Below are positions 1 through 9,840 of a stretch of 64,000 bases of DNA, piece by piece (position 1 is the stretch's first letter; each line of letters starts with the position of its first letter). Source of the DNA: Jaapia argillacea MUCL 33604 (lineage: Eukaryota > Basidiomycota > Agaricomycetes > Jaapiales > Jaapiaceae). The stretch is from contig KL197713.1 of assembly GCA_000697665.1 (NCBI GenBank), positions 553,605 to 617,604 of the forward strand, read 5' to 3'. The translations under genes and the position numbers were made by a program. Below the pieces are notes generated by a model. That model ran no database searches, was not told the origin of the DNA, and worked only from the letters and a program-made list of their open reading frames with translations.

Positions 1-828
1 GTGAAGGGTAAACCCAACATCTCGACCGAAGGCCCTCCCAAAGCGAAAGTCAAGGCAAATCCCGCCCCAGCTCCCAAGCCAGCACTTGCCATAGACTTCT
101 TCTCATTAGGTCAGTTCGCCTCCGCTGTCAGACTTATCTCACTTCTGACATAGTGTAGGAGCTGCCTCATCCGCAACGGAACCCTCGTCATCCAAACTAC
201 CCTCGTCATCACAGCCATCAACTCTTCCCTCCCTTTCTGCGGCCCCCCAGGTAGAAGAATTCATCCCACCTGAACCAACGCCAACAGATCCATATCCCGG
301 CTACTACATGCTCCCATCGGGTCAGTGGGCAGCTTACGACGCAGACTATTACAACAAATGCTACAAAAAATGGAAATTCGATTACGACGCTCATGTTCGC
401 GCTCTCGAGAAGGGTATGGCAAAAGGGTTTGAAGGAGCTGATGAACAGGCACAGGACTACAATGCTTTGGAGGAGATGGAAAGGGCGAAGGAAGACCTGC
501 AGGCAAAGGAGGAACGGAAGGCGTTGACGCAAGGTGCACAGGGTGCGCCTGTGGCTCCCAGGATGAACATAAAGGTGAGTCTCTACGAGTCATGCCATAA
601 CTGGTCCCCTGATATCATCTTACTTTCCTAGGGTGCGGCATTGGCGGGCAGAGCACGTTCTCGTCATCAACTATCTACCCTCTTGACGGAGGCGTATTCG
701 AACCGAGAAGCACTAGAAGAGAAGATTGCAGAGGGTCGTCGAAATCGGAAGGAAGCCGGGATGAAGTATGGTGAGTGCGTGCGCTTCTCCAGATGTCAGA
801 CTGTCTCATTCCAAATCCAGGGTTCTGA
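1..828 (+). CDS. PRCC-family nuclear protein, 3' part (5' end outside window)
   Basis: The reading frame is open from base 1, so the start lies upstream. Predicted exons are 1-109, 159-574, 632-770 and 821-828; the last contributes only the tail of the final Gly codon, Phe and the stop, giving the C-terminus KYGF. The C-terminal half carries the PRCC-type signature: a segment around LPSGQW with a following YDADYY, then a basic helical block containing SRHQLSTLL, an E/K-rich stretch (EEKIAEGRRNRKEAGMKYG) and the terminal GF. In this family (PRCC, also annotated 'mitotic checkpoint regulator, MAD2B-interacting') the conserved C-terminus is nuclear and linked to spliceosome and checkpoint partners; that role is transferred by family. 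The N-terminal portion visible is Pro/Ser-rich low complexity. It points away from the minus-strand H2B, so the two genes converge across 829-1098. Confidence 0.75.
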
Positions 829-1098
829 TGTGGCCGCGACATACCGTTCAATAGTTTCAGGCTTCATCTGTATATGTTACTTACACCGTCCGGTGGAATT
901 TCATGGCTTAACACTGTCACACGGCAGAGCATCCCGACCTTCTCGCTCCAAGTAGAACCGACATCGGAGACCCATACTGATACACGAATCACGCGAGTTG
1001 AGGCTTCACATAGTTGTGCTCCATAGTATACACATAACATAAAAACAATACGATCCTAAGGTACATATAAGCGAGATGGTAGGGATGACGAAGAAAAT

Positions 1099-1735
1099 CT
1101 ATTTCGCAGCGGCAGACGAGAATTCTAGCAGAAATAAAACGATCTTAGCCCAAGCCAGCAAAGGGGATCATGTTACTCACTGGTGACCGACTTGGTACCC
1201 TCAGAGATAGCGTGCTTGGCGAGCTCACCGGGGAGGATAAGCCTCACTGCTGTCTGAATCTCGCGCGAGGAAATGGTGGACTTCTTGGAGTACGCCGCGA
1301 GCTTCGATGCCTCCGTCGCAATGCGCTCGAAGATGTCGTTGACGAAGGAGTTCAGGATGGCCATCGCCTTGTTGGAGATACCAGTGTCTGGGTGGACCTG
1401 CTTGAGGACTATACGGTTGTGGATATGATCAGCAACGAATCCAAAGTCGTATAAAAAATGCGACGTACCCTTGTAGATGTAGGAGCTGTATGTCTCCTTA
1501 CGAGCCTTATGACGCTTCTTCTTCTCTCCTTCGACTGCTGGTGCCTTTGACTTGGACGCAGTCTTTTTGGCAGCTTTGTCAGACTTGGCTGGAGCTTTGG
1601 AAGCAGTAGTAGACGCGGGTGCCTTGCTGGCAACAGTGGAGGCAGGCGCCTTGCTAGCGGTGGAAACGGGCTGAGGAATATATAAGAAAGAAATTCCAGG
1701 TGAGATCGAAAGGTGGCACATACTTTGGGAGCCAT
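1099..1735 (-). CDS. H2B: Histone H2B
   Basis: Four exons on the minus strand (1724-1735, 1469-1670, 1181-1408, 1099-1124) give a 155-aa H2B. Exon 1 encodes only MAPK. The core is unmistakable: [25 protein letters not shown], then [15 protein letters not shown], the IFERIATEA stretch, [20 protein letters not shown] and a C-terminus [18 protein letters not shown], which contains the lysine ubiquitinated in fungi (GTKSVTK). It packages DNA with H2A, H3 and H4 in the nucleosome. The N-terminal tail is odd: three consecutive ASKAPA units separated by ST/STV/STT. No H2A gene is adjacent, although fungal H2A and H2B are commonly divergently paired. Upstream (1736-1980) are ACGCG and CACGTG motifs that would fit S-phase control. 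The last intron (1125-1180) starts right at a GTGAGTAA, so unspliced reading would end early at VTSE. Confidence 0.95.
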
Positions 1736-1872
1736 TGCAAAAGCTGAAATGCTTCGATGAGTTGGAATATAAGCAGAGCAGCATTGCTAGTACTCACTTT
1801 AGGTGGAGAAAGTGGTCAAGAAGATTGGAGAGCAGGGGGTGGTTGGTGGTTGGGGTCGAAAGAGTGAAGAAA

Positions 1873-1976
1873 CGAAACGCGACGCGACGCGAGCTCAAGT
1901 AGTCCCAGCTGAGTTTCAATCGCAGCTCACGTGATCCCGTTTATTGCAGACACGTCTTCACGTGCAACGCACGCGT
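1873..1976 (-). promoter_or_regulatory. H2B upstream element: ACGCG repeats with CACGTG boxes
   Basis: Between about 140 and 240 bp upstream of the H2B start codon lie three overlapping ACGCG cores (about 1873-1892), two CACGTG palindromes (1928-1933 and 1959-1964) and one ACGCGT (1971-1976), the last only 6 bp from the second CACGTG. ACGCGT is the MluI cell-cycle box bound by MBF/DSC1-type factors in fungi, and CACGTG is an E-box for bHLH factors. Binding here is inference from motif content only. Confidence 0.45.
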
Positions 1977-2209
1977 TGGTCATGGTCTGGAATCGACCAC
2001 GCAAGATATTCTCACAGGCTCTTGCGAACTATGTATTTTATGAGGGTAAACCCTCATCTGTCGTGGAGCTTGGAATTCTAGCTTTGATGACCTACCTGGA
2101 TATAAACTGTGGATTTCTTTCAAATGCTGGAAACAGTGATAATCAGAGAGGGTAAATGCATTACAAGCATTACAGTACATGAGACAAATCTGATGTGGGG
2201 GAGAAGCCA

Positions 2210-2660
2210 TCAGAAGAAAGGGAAGAGAAGAGGTGAGTGGAAAAGCAGGAAGAAGACAGGGGGGAAGAGGTAGGTAAATGACCATGGGCAGAGTAGGGGG
2301 TAAGGGAGTAAGTGAAAGGAGAGTGTGAGGATGAGAGAGTGGGAGTTGAAGTATGATAGGGAAAGGAAGAGTAAGGGAAGGATCATGGAGGTATAGGTAG
2401 AGAGGAGGGAGGGAGGAGGAGGGGAGGGAGAGAGGGGAAGAGAGAGGGGAAGAGGGGGAGAGAGGGGGGAAGAGGGGGAGAGAGGGGGGAAGAGGGGGAG
2501 AGAGGGGGAGAGGGAAGAACTTGAAGGAGATTTCATGAAGTGGAAAGGAAGGAGGGGAAGGGATTGGGGAGGGAGGTGAGGAGTGAAAAGTTTAGAAGAA
2601 TAGAGGGATAGAGGAGTGAGGAGGGTAGGAGTGAGGTGAGGAGGGATGAACTTCCAAAGA
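2210..2660. repeat. Purine-rich (G/A) low-complexity tract with 20-bp tandem units
   Basis: The plus strand is almost purely G and A for about 450 bp. Within it a 20-bp unit of the form agaggggg-a-agaggggg-ag repeats about three times (2441-2500) with partial copies on either side. Apparent Ser/Pro/Leu-rich reading frames on the minus strand here are composition artefacts. Such homopurine stretches are slippage-prone and can adopt triplex structures. The assembly has undetermined bases just downstream at 2686 and 2820, so repeat length may be misassembled. Confidence 0.85.
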
Positions 2661-2662
2661 AT

Positions 2663-2800
2663 ATACTGTATTGTCATGACCAAAGNGGCACAATTTCGGA
2701 AATTTTTGGACTTTCAGAAAATCCAGAAAATATTATTGTGCACACGGGCGAAAATTGGCTGTGATGTGTGACTGCTGCTTTGGTCGTGATGATACAGTAT
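2663..2800. mobile_element. Small inverted-repeat element, MITE-like, non-coding
   Basis: A 23-bp imperfect terminal inverted repeat is visible: 2663-2685 (atactgtat, then ending gaccaaag) pairs with the reverse complement of 2778-2800 at about 20 of 23 positions. The enclosed sequence is only 138 bp, AT-richer than its surroundings, and has no coding potential. An inner shorter inverted pair (gcacaat near 2688, attgtgc near 2735) would extend a hairpin. It interrupts the G/A-rich tract. Size and structure fit a miniature inverted-repeat transposable element, but no clear target-site duplication could be assigned and copy number is unknown. Confidence 0.45.
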
Positions 2801-3277
2801 GGATAGAGGAGATGGAGGGNGGAGGAAAGTATAAGGGAACAAATCAATGGTGGGGAGGAAGGGAGCAGATGGCAGGGAATAAGGGAGAAGGAGAGGGAGG
2901 AAAGAGGAAGAGGGCCAATTGATAAAAACATAACCAAGTCAATAGGGCTGTCTGTGAATGAGGTATCTAATCTGGAATAGACCCTCAGTAAGAATGACTC
3001 AGATGAGGTGTATATTCTCCGAATCAGAGCCTGATACTGAGAGTTTTCGAAACGGGCAGAAGAGTCTCACGCATAGCTCACGGTTGACTCGTTTCAGTAT
3101 ATACTTCTCACGCATGGCTCGCGGCCAAACAACCGCAAGCCGGGTCGCTGAGTCATCAACGGGATTTTGGACGACCTGGTATATTCGGTGTCGCAAGCTC
3201 CACCAACAAGCTCCACCAATTAATCTGTGTCGACTGGGTACTTAGTATTCCTACGCAGGGATCATACAAAGGTACAA

Positions 3278-4329
3278 TTACCCAAATGTAACAATTCCCG
3301 TCATTCCCACTGTCCCTTCCTCATCTGTTGCCCAAACCAACGCCCCCTTTTCGTCATGCCAAGATCCAGAGATGACGACAGGTCGACCGACAATCACCGG
3401 GTTCACGGCACGATACTCGAATGACTGGAATTGAACATTCGGCTTATGGAACACAACTGTTTCCAACAGCATCAAGGCCGTGAGAGGACCGTGAACGAGT
3501 CGTTCTGAACCGGACATGGGTGAATAAGTGCTTTGACTGTGAGGCGTAAAGGCCACGGACCTGGGTAACCTTCGACCTTCTGAGCATAATCCTTGTCGAG
3601 GTGGATATAGTGCCCGTTGAAGGTCAATGCAGAAAAGCGGAACAGCGTCGTCAAACTTGGCGTGTAGCTCAAAGCAAAATCAGGCGTGGCAGTCCTTTCA
3701 CTGGAAGTTGCCAAACGTTTCATTTGGGCAGGAATAAGCAATATATAATCAGGCGCACCCTCTCTTGATGGTCGCTTGCTCACTCCAGCAAGCGACGGTA
3801 GATAGACATGAGACCTTTCTTCCTCGACCGCAACCTCCTTCTGCCCTGCCATCGTATACTCGATCTTCTGTTTGACGAACACCATGGGTGTACCCTTCTC
3901 AAAGCCTTTCTTATCCACAGGTCCCATTTTCGACGTCGCATAGGCTTTCTCCCCTATGAGGAGAGGAGACTTCCATACCATCTTCCCACCGGCCCACATC
4001 CGACGAGTGAACGGTTCCGGGGGACAAAAGTCAGAATCGGTACCGTCAGGCCTGAGTCTGTTCTCAGGATTCCTCGGGTGGAAAAACGCCAGGTGATGAC
4101 CCCAGCTCAAAGGCTGGCCGAGTTTCGGTGGTTCGTAGGGGGTTCGAGTGCCATCCCGAGTGGGGAGGGTAATGTAGAGATCAGACAGATGCTCCCAGGA
4201 CAATGTGTCGGATAGGACAAGTTCTTTCTTTGAAGCAATCCACTTATCGAGAGCCTCGACGCTTGTTTCAGTAGAGTACAGCCGACGAGACCAGTGCCTC
4301 GCGGCCTGCTGTAGTCTTGCGACAGTCAT
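3278..4329 (-). CDS. HTD2: Mitochondrial MaoC/hotdog hydroxyacyl-thioester dehydratase (HTD2-like)
   Basis: Two exons (3561-4329 and 3278-3504; intron 3505-3560) encode 331 aa. The start MTVARLQQAARHWSRRLYSTE is a typical mitochondrial presequence: arginine-rich, no acids, RLYS cleavage-like site. The middle contains a MaoC N-terminal-type domain (LGQPLSWGHHLAFFHP and RRMWAGGKMVW). The C-terminal hotdog fold shows TTLFRFSALTFNGHYIHLD followed after the intron by ERLVHGPLTALMLLE, the conserved catalytic His/Asn region and the central helix entry. In the family (yeast Htd2/Rmd12) this is 3-hydroxyacyl-ACP dehydratase of type II mitochondrial fatty acid synthesis, supplying the lipoate precursor; related proteins are annotated mesaconyl-CoA hydratase. 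It is divergent from TAF13 with 198 bp between start codons. Function is by family; the dehydratase reading is the more likely. Confidence 0.85.
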
Positions 4330-4392
4330 ACTTTCAATTCATGCAGTGGGATGGTGTATCAAGGTGGGATGGAGAGAGGAAGTGTGACAAGT

Positions 4393-4406
4393 GTGACGTA
4401 CGTCAC
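4393..4406. promoter_or_regulatory. 14-bp perfect palindrome with CRE-like half sites
   Basis: GTGACGTACGTCAC lies in the 198-bp gap between the divergent HTD2-like and TAF13 start codons, 63 bp from the former. It contains TGACGT and ACGTCA, the half sites recognised by ATF/CREB-type bZIP factors. Placement in a shared promoter makes a regulatory role plausible but untested. Confidence 0.4.
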
Positions 4407-4527
4407 TGCACAAAAGTCACACCTTCACCACACCACCACCGGAACTTCAAGTGATCCAGTTTGACTACTTACTGTCCCAATCACCCCTCGCGACTCAGGA
4501 CTCTCAAAACAACGAAATACTGGTCTG

Positions 4528-5359
4528 ATGTCGTACCCTCATTACCCCCCACCAACAGGACACAGTCCATACCCATACACATACCCTGCTGCAGCTTATT
4601 CACCAACTCCGGGCGCATATCCTTACCAGACGCCCGGCGCATATCCCTACGGAACATGGCCCTACCCGTACAGCTACTTTCCCCAGCACCCACACACACC
4701 ACATGCTCCAGTACCTCGACCACAGGCACAAACACCAGCCCCTGTTGCATCGACAAATACTGCAACAGCACCTATTGCGCCGCCTGCCACCCAGGCGGCT
4801 GTGACCCCTGTTCCCGTCTCTGCTCCGTCCCGCCAGACGACTTTCACGTCGTACACTCCAGCGTCTTTCAGGGAATCTTCGACTGCTGCTGGTACAGGAG
4901 GGGCCACTTCACGAGGTTCCAGGAAGCAATCCAATCTGAAGGGACTTTTCTCGAAGGAGTGTGAGTATTAAAGTTTTGGTAGAAACGAGTGCACCTCATC
5001 AGATTATCGAATAATACAGTGAGGAACCTCATGTACGGATTCGGAGATGATCGCAATCCCGCTAACGACACAGTCGCCGTCATGGAGGAGATTCTTATTG
5101 AATATATCACCGACGTGGTAAGCTCGTTCATCTTGCCACTTTCTATTTTCTTTGACGTGAATCCTTGTAGTGCCAAAATGCGTTGGCACCCACACGAAAG
5201 TCACGTCTTTCAATAGAGGATCTGCGCAGAGCTCTTGCGAATCCCGCGGACGCAAAGAAACTTGCGAGGATGGAAGAACTGTTATTTATGCAGGAAGATA
5301 TCAAGAGAGCTCGTGCTCAATTTGAAGAATCCGACATCAAAGAGCCACCTGGATATTGA
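4528..5359 (+). CDS. TAF13: TFIID subunit TAF13
   Basis: Three exons (4528-4960, 5020-5117, 5171-5359) give 239 aa. The first 130 residues are a Tyr/Pro-rich tail (repeats of YPY and GAYPY) of no known fold. The C-terminal 105 residues are the TFIID-18 kDa histone fold: KGLFSKELRNLMYGFGDD, the RNPANDTVAVMEEILIEYI helix, TRKSRLSIEDLRRAL and the acidic ARMEELLFMQEDIKRA helix. TAF13 pairs with TAF11 inside TFIID and contacts TBP, so the product acts in the nucleus at RNA polymerase II promoters. The tail makes it longer than yeast TAF13. Splice joins restore the conserved KELRNLM and DVCQNAL segments, which supports the intron calls. The 3' end converges on the RRM gene at 5698. Confidence 0.93.
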
Positions 5360-5697
5360 CCTAGTGTGTCCCGAGATATTAGCGAGTACCACCGACCCTA
5401 GAACAATATGTAACCTTGTTGTGAACAAGCAGCCTTGGTTACCTGCGATGATGAAGACCCAACCTTTGGGACCGTATCGGTCACTGCCAGACATCAGACC
5501 TGGAAGCAAACTGCATCGACCTCGAGTATACCACACAAACCCACTGTCCAATCGGCAAGAATCGCAATTCATGAACTGAACTAGGAAAAGTTACACGTCG
5601 AACCTCCAACATATTGGAGTGAACTGACCGAACATGAGGGCAGGAAGTGATGGCTGTCTTGCCGTCACTACTCTGGCATACGAGATGGAATCGAAAA
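5360..5697. other. Intergenic 3' region between convergent TAF13 and RRM genes
   Basis: About 340 bp between two converging stop codons. I see no additional reading frame or RNA; it presumably holds both 3' untranslated regions. Confidence 0.5.
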
Positions 5698-6388
5698 TCA
5701 CTCCTCCATGACCTGGTCGTCCGCCTCCTGAGCGTCAGCAGGCTCTTGGCTGTCCGACCGCTGGGTGTTTCCACGTTGATGTAAAGCACCACCTGCAGCA
5801 AGATCAGGACTAGGAAGAGCGAAGCGATAGCAGCCGCGGACGTACCACCACTTTCGGCCAGAGGTTTGGCGTGCTGTTTGAGCCATTCCTCAGATTCCCA
5901 GACTATCGATCAAATGAACGGTCATCATTTTGAGACCTCTGGATTGATTGTGGAGGGCACTCACTGGCTCTGTTGCCGGGCTGCATTGGCCCCTTCGACG
6001 GCCGGGCGAGGTTGACCCTGATTACCCTGCCTCTCAGTTCATTGAGATCCATGTTATCGATCGCATCTTGAGCGTCTTCAGGCGCCGAATATGTCACGAA
6101 TGCAAAGCCACGATGTTTTGCTTCTGCAAGCAAGATGTTGGTGAGCCGGATATACCACTCTCGCTATCAGATAGCCTTCGTACCAGATTGCTGGTGCTGA
6201 TTTGTTGCGACTGGGGGCAGTTGCACTTCGATGATATCACCTTGAGAGGGATTGGTCAGGACAGTGCACTCTACAGTCATCTAGTACTCACCGAAAGGTG
6301 TGAAAGCTTCCACCAACGCACCCTCATCCACATCATCCCCTATGCCTCCGACAAAAACAGTTTTCTTGGATCTCGTGCCTTCCTCCAT
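5698..6388 (-). CDS. Single-RRM RNA-binding protein, cyclophilin-E-type RRM
   Basis: Five small exons on the minus strand (6292-6388, 6184-6240, 5965-6123, 5846-5902, 5698-5792) give 154 aa. The single RRM occupies roughly residues 8-90: RNP2 is [12 protein letters not shown]1 is [10 protein letters not shown], and the domain ends [11 protein letters not shown]. This spacing and the RVNLA ending resemble the RRM of PPIE (cyclophilin E), but there is no cyclophilin domain. The tail is Gln/acid-rich and includes [13 protein letters not shown] likely role is binding spliceosomal or mRNA targets in the nucleus; the specific target cannot be told. The start codon chosen is the first ATG in frame, 8 residues before RNP2, and leaves no room for more N-terminal domain unless an upstream exon was missed. 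Confidence 0.85.
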
Positions 6389-7198
6389 AAGACCAAAAGA
6401 GGGAGAGTTACGGAGGTTGCTGAGTACGAAGAACGAGCGGGTCGCGGGCCTGCGTGAAGGAAAGTCTGTATTTGTCTCAGCTTGCAGGCTGAGTTGCATC
6501 ACATCTTGCTTTCTTCCCAAAACGAGCGTTATCGTCCCCACCCTCGTTCCATGCTCCTACAACTCCATTTGCTCTTGCATTCCGGCTTTTGGTGACGGCC
6601 TCTCACGCCAATGTTGTCTCCCTGTCTGGCGCGGGGGAGTTCTTCCTGATGGGGGTCCCATTCCTGCCGACAACGACTATCTTGCCACTTGCAGATCCTT
6701 TGATTATCCAGACTTCTGCTGGCTTATGATATCCTGTCCTCTTCTTGCCTAAACCACACCCGGGATCCTGAGAAAATATAGCGGAGACAGGACATCTAGT
6801 CGATGCCTCCTAGAGGCGTTTGTTCACCGGCTGTGTCTGGCATCCGATTTTCGGAGCCATCTCGTACAATGCTGCTCCATTCTCCCGCCGAGGAACCTCA
6901 TTCGGTAGAAGCAGTGTGAAGTCGTGGACTAAAGTGGATGCTGTTGCAGGGATGTGCAGGGAGGGTATGTCCAGTCCAAATCATATCATGACCTGGCCTC
7001 TGTTACCAGGGTGCTGTCCGGCTCTTATACCTCGGCATGGTTCGATACTTGATCTCCGTCTCCTGGCCCTCGGAACCATCCTATAAATGAAATTATCTTC
7101 CCTCTCCGGCCTCTCAACCCTACTTATCCGATAAAACGTTGCGATCTTCAGGTCCTAAGCTTCTCCCTTCATCGCTTCATTCTTCCGTTCCTCCCGAT
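6389..7198. other. Intergenic region between divergent RRM and kinase genes
   Basis: About 810 bp holding two promoters and untranslated leaders. Reading frames such as the one at 6820-7086 show no domain, no homology I can recognise and poor context. Nothing else supported. Confidence 0.5.
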
Positions 7199-8401
7199 AT
7201 GCAACAACTTGAAACCGAGTGGGATTCGGACTCTTCGTGCTCGACAAAGGGCTCATATGCATTTGACGAAGACGAGGTTAACTGTCGAACTGCGCCCCAC
7301 TGGTCCAGCTATCGGCACATTATTGAGAGTCGGGGTTTTCGTCTGGACACCTTTCGCGACGTCAGAGAGTTCTACCAGCGCTACTGCGAGGGCAGGCGAC
7401 TGGAGGAGCTAAATGCAAATGATCATCTATCTGGGTACTCACGGGCTTGTCGTGGACCTGACGACGATGCACTATGTCGGGACGCCGGTCTGGTCAGTGG
7501 CGTGTTTGCATTAACATTCGAAATCACTGATCACTACCATTTGAATGCATTAGCCTGACAATCTATTCCGCGGGACTTGCCTCCGCGATGGACTCAAAGT
7601 TGTGATCAAGTCTGTCAATCTCTACAGCCGAGAGTTCGACATCGCGAGGCGTTTGAGTTCACCACCACTGGTAAACCACCCAATGAACCATTGCATTCGT
7701 GAGTGCTCGGGCAACATCACTGTAATCAAGTCTCACCCCTCTCCAGCGATTCTTGACATGATAGCGGTCCCTGAGGACGAGCTGGGCTTCATCGTCATGG
7801 AAGAATGGAGCCCACAACTAGTATGCGACCCACCCTGCTGCTTGCGCGGCTTCCTTAGTGCCCTTCGACAATGCATAGAAGTACGCCAAGTCTTCTTCCC
7901 TTGATTTCGGAATTCGCTCACGATGTCGCTCATGAGCAGCATCTTGTTTTCATGCACCACCACCACATCGCCCATTTGGACATATCACTCCATAATATTC
8001 TGACGGACTGCAAGTGCAACTTTGCATACATCGACTACGAGTTGAGCCGCTGTTTCGATGGCGTAGCAAACCCTCGCATTCGTGGCCGGAGAGGCACAGA
8101 TATTCCTCCAGAGCTGGAGCGTGGCGAATGGGCTAATCCTTATAAGGTTGATATCTTCTCGTTGGGTATGTTGCTCGTTCGGGCATGCAAGGTGTGTAAT
8201 TTCCGCGACATGTATTTCCTGTACGCCGTCTGACTTTCGAGTTAGATCACCGGTTACGATGTTCCCGAGTTATTTGGTCTTGTTCGAGAGATGTTGCATG
8301 ATAATCCCGGGGATAGACCGTCTGCCTCGATGGTCCTCAAGAATTTTGACCGGATGCTCCCCCTCATCGACGAATCGAGGCTGCAAAGCGACTCGTGTTG
8401 A
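7199..8401 (+). CDS. Protein kinase-like protein of an expanded basidiomycete family
   Basis: Four exons (7199-7492, 7554-7880, 7940-8191, 8246-8401) give 342 aa. The kinase fold is recognisable: a VAIK-like strand KVVIKSV, a hinge region FIVMEEWSP, the catalytic loop HLDISLHNIL (HxD and N present), a DYE in place of DFG, GTDIPPELERGE in the activation segment in place of APE, and VDIFSLGMLLV. There is no recognisable glycine-rich loop. Agaricomycetes carry many such FunK1-like kinases of unknown substrate. The missing DFG glycine and P-loop suggest weak, altered or absent activity. It lies between the RRM gene (divergent) and NSRP1 (convergent, 177 bp between stops). Exact function unknown. 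Confidence 0.8.
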
Positions 8402-8578
8402 CGTTTGCTCAGAGGCCCCAACTTCATTCTGCTCCCCGTGATCCGCGCGACTAATATGGGTCTTTAAATCCTTTACGACGCGACATGCATAGCCCATGGT
8501 GTTATTTGTCTCATCCTCATTAATTTCCACAATAATAGGCATAACTGTCCATACGAGCATCAAAATATATGTGGGTGG

Positions 8579-9840
8579 TCAAAATGGTCCATCGGCCTGC
8601 AAGCCCTGATCGAGGGCTCCGTCTTCCAACTTTCGTCGCTTCCTCTGCAGATATCGTTCCCTCGCACTCATAACATCATCTTCGGTATTCCGTTTAGCCA
8701 CAATGCGTTCCAGCGCTTCTCTTTCTTGGCGCTGCTTGTCCTCTGCAACACGCCGCCGCTCATCTTCTAACTGGGTCAATACCTCCCTGCGCCGACGCTC
8801 ATCAATCTCCTTCCTACTCGCAGCCGTGCCCACTGCTCTGTGTGCTTGAACTTCGGAGGTTTCGTCGCTGCGAGAGGTGGACCCTCTGGCGCCAATGTGA
8901 CGTGTATTGGGCATGGCAAGGTTCAAACCGGCCGAAAGCAAGTCTCGCTTGTCGACGATTTGATTGTCGTCATTAAGCTCTACCTCTTTCCCCTGCTCTC
9001 TCGCCACCTGAGCGAGCTCAAGATCGGATTTCGAGGTGTAATTGGCCGGCTTGGAAATTGTGAGGTTGGGCATCTGGGGACCAATGGTTTTGGTCTGTGA
9101 TTGTGCCGTCGTCGCTGCGATGGTTTCTTCATGCTTCTTCTCTGATTCTTCCAAAAGTTGGCGATAGAAATGGGTCATGCCCGTTCCACCCGGGTTCTTC
9201 TTCTTCTCCAGGGCTACGCTAGAAGTCAGGTAATGTATATGTTGCAAAGTTGATTACGGACCTTCACGCTTCTTCTCTTCCTCCTCTGCTCTGCGGACTT
9301 CCGCCATTTGATCCTTGTATGCCTGGGTCACAAACTCTTCCTTGTCTTTGAACTCATCACCCTCTGCTTCTCGCTCCCGCTGAATCATCTTTTCCTCTGC
9401 TCTGATATGGTCCAGCCGTCGGGTAGCAGCAGATGTCAATAGACCTTCGATGTATTTAGGCTATGACCCGAACATAAATTGTCATCGAGGTTTGTTCGAA
9501 GTGACTCAGGAGCAGCGCACACCTTTCGTTCCTTAGCCTCAACGTCCTTGGCAGCCTTTTGTCGAGCCTTCGCTTCTTGCATCTTATCCCAGATTTCGTC
9601 ATACTCGAACACCGATGAGTCGACTTGCTGCTCTGCCTCGAGCCGTTTCCGGGTGGCCTTCGATGTTCCAACATTTTGAGCGACCAACTTCTTGTTGACC
9701 TTCACCTTTGAGTCGTCGGAGGCGGTCGGTGAAGCATCGATATCGTCATCTAATGAACCAAAGACAGGCGGTGGTTTCAGAGGAGGAGCAGTTCCAGCAG
9801 GTTTCGACTTGTTGGCGGTGAGTGAGAATGAAAGCTTCAT
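8579..9840 (-). CDS. NSRP1: NSRP1-like (CCDC55) nuclear speckle splicing regulator
   Basis: Three exons (9523-9840, 9262-9460, 8579-9213) give 383 aa. The N-terminal half is the NSRP1/DUF2040 domain: YDEIWDKMQEAKARQ, KYIEGLLTSAATRRLDHIR, EREAEGDEFKDKEEFVTQAYK and MTHFYRQLLEESEKKHEE. The rest is a highly charged E/K/R coiled-coil-prone region ending in ERYLQRKRRKL. In animals NSRP1 sits in nuclear speckles and affects splice-site choice. The start MKLSFSL was chosen because it begins the conserved N-terminus; an ATG ten codons upstream (9870) is possible. The gene shares a 97-bp divergent promoter with MTR3, another RNA-processing gene. Confidence 0.88.

Larger units (their letters stand above)
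1736..3277. other. Intergenic region between H2B and the HTD2-like gene
   Basis: About 1.5 kb without a supported gene. It holds the H2B promoter, the G/A tract, the inverted-repeat element, and at 3065-3083 and 3106-3124 an imperfect 19-bp direct repeat (tctcacgcat then gctc, r, cgg). Short reading frames here have no recognisable protein features. Confidence 0.6.

Noticed and set aside
2210-2683. 157-codon Ser/Pro/Leu-rich minus-strand frame
   Set aside because: Entirely within the purine-rich tract; codon content is the repeat read backwards, not a protein.
8082-8441. 119-codon frame overlapping the kinase-like gene
   Set aside because: Alternative frame of exons 3 and 4; the conserved kinase motifs fix the other frame.
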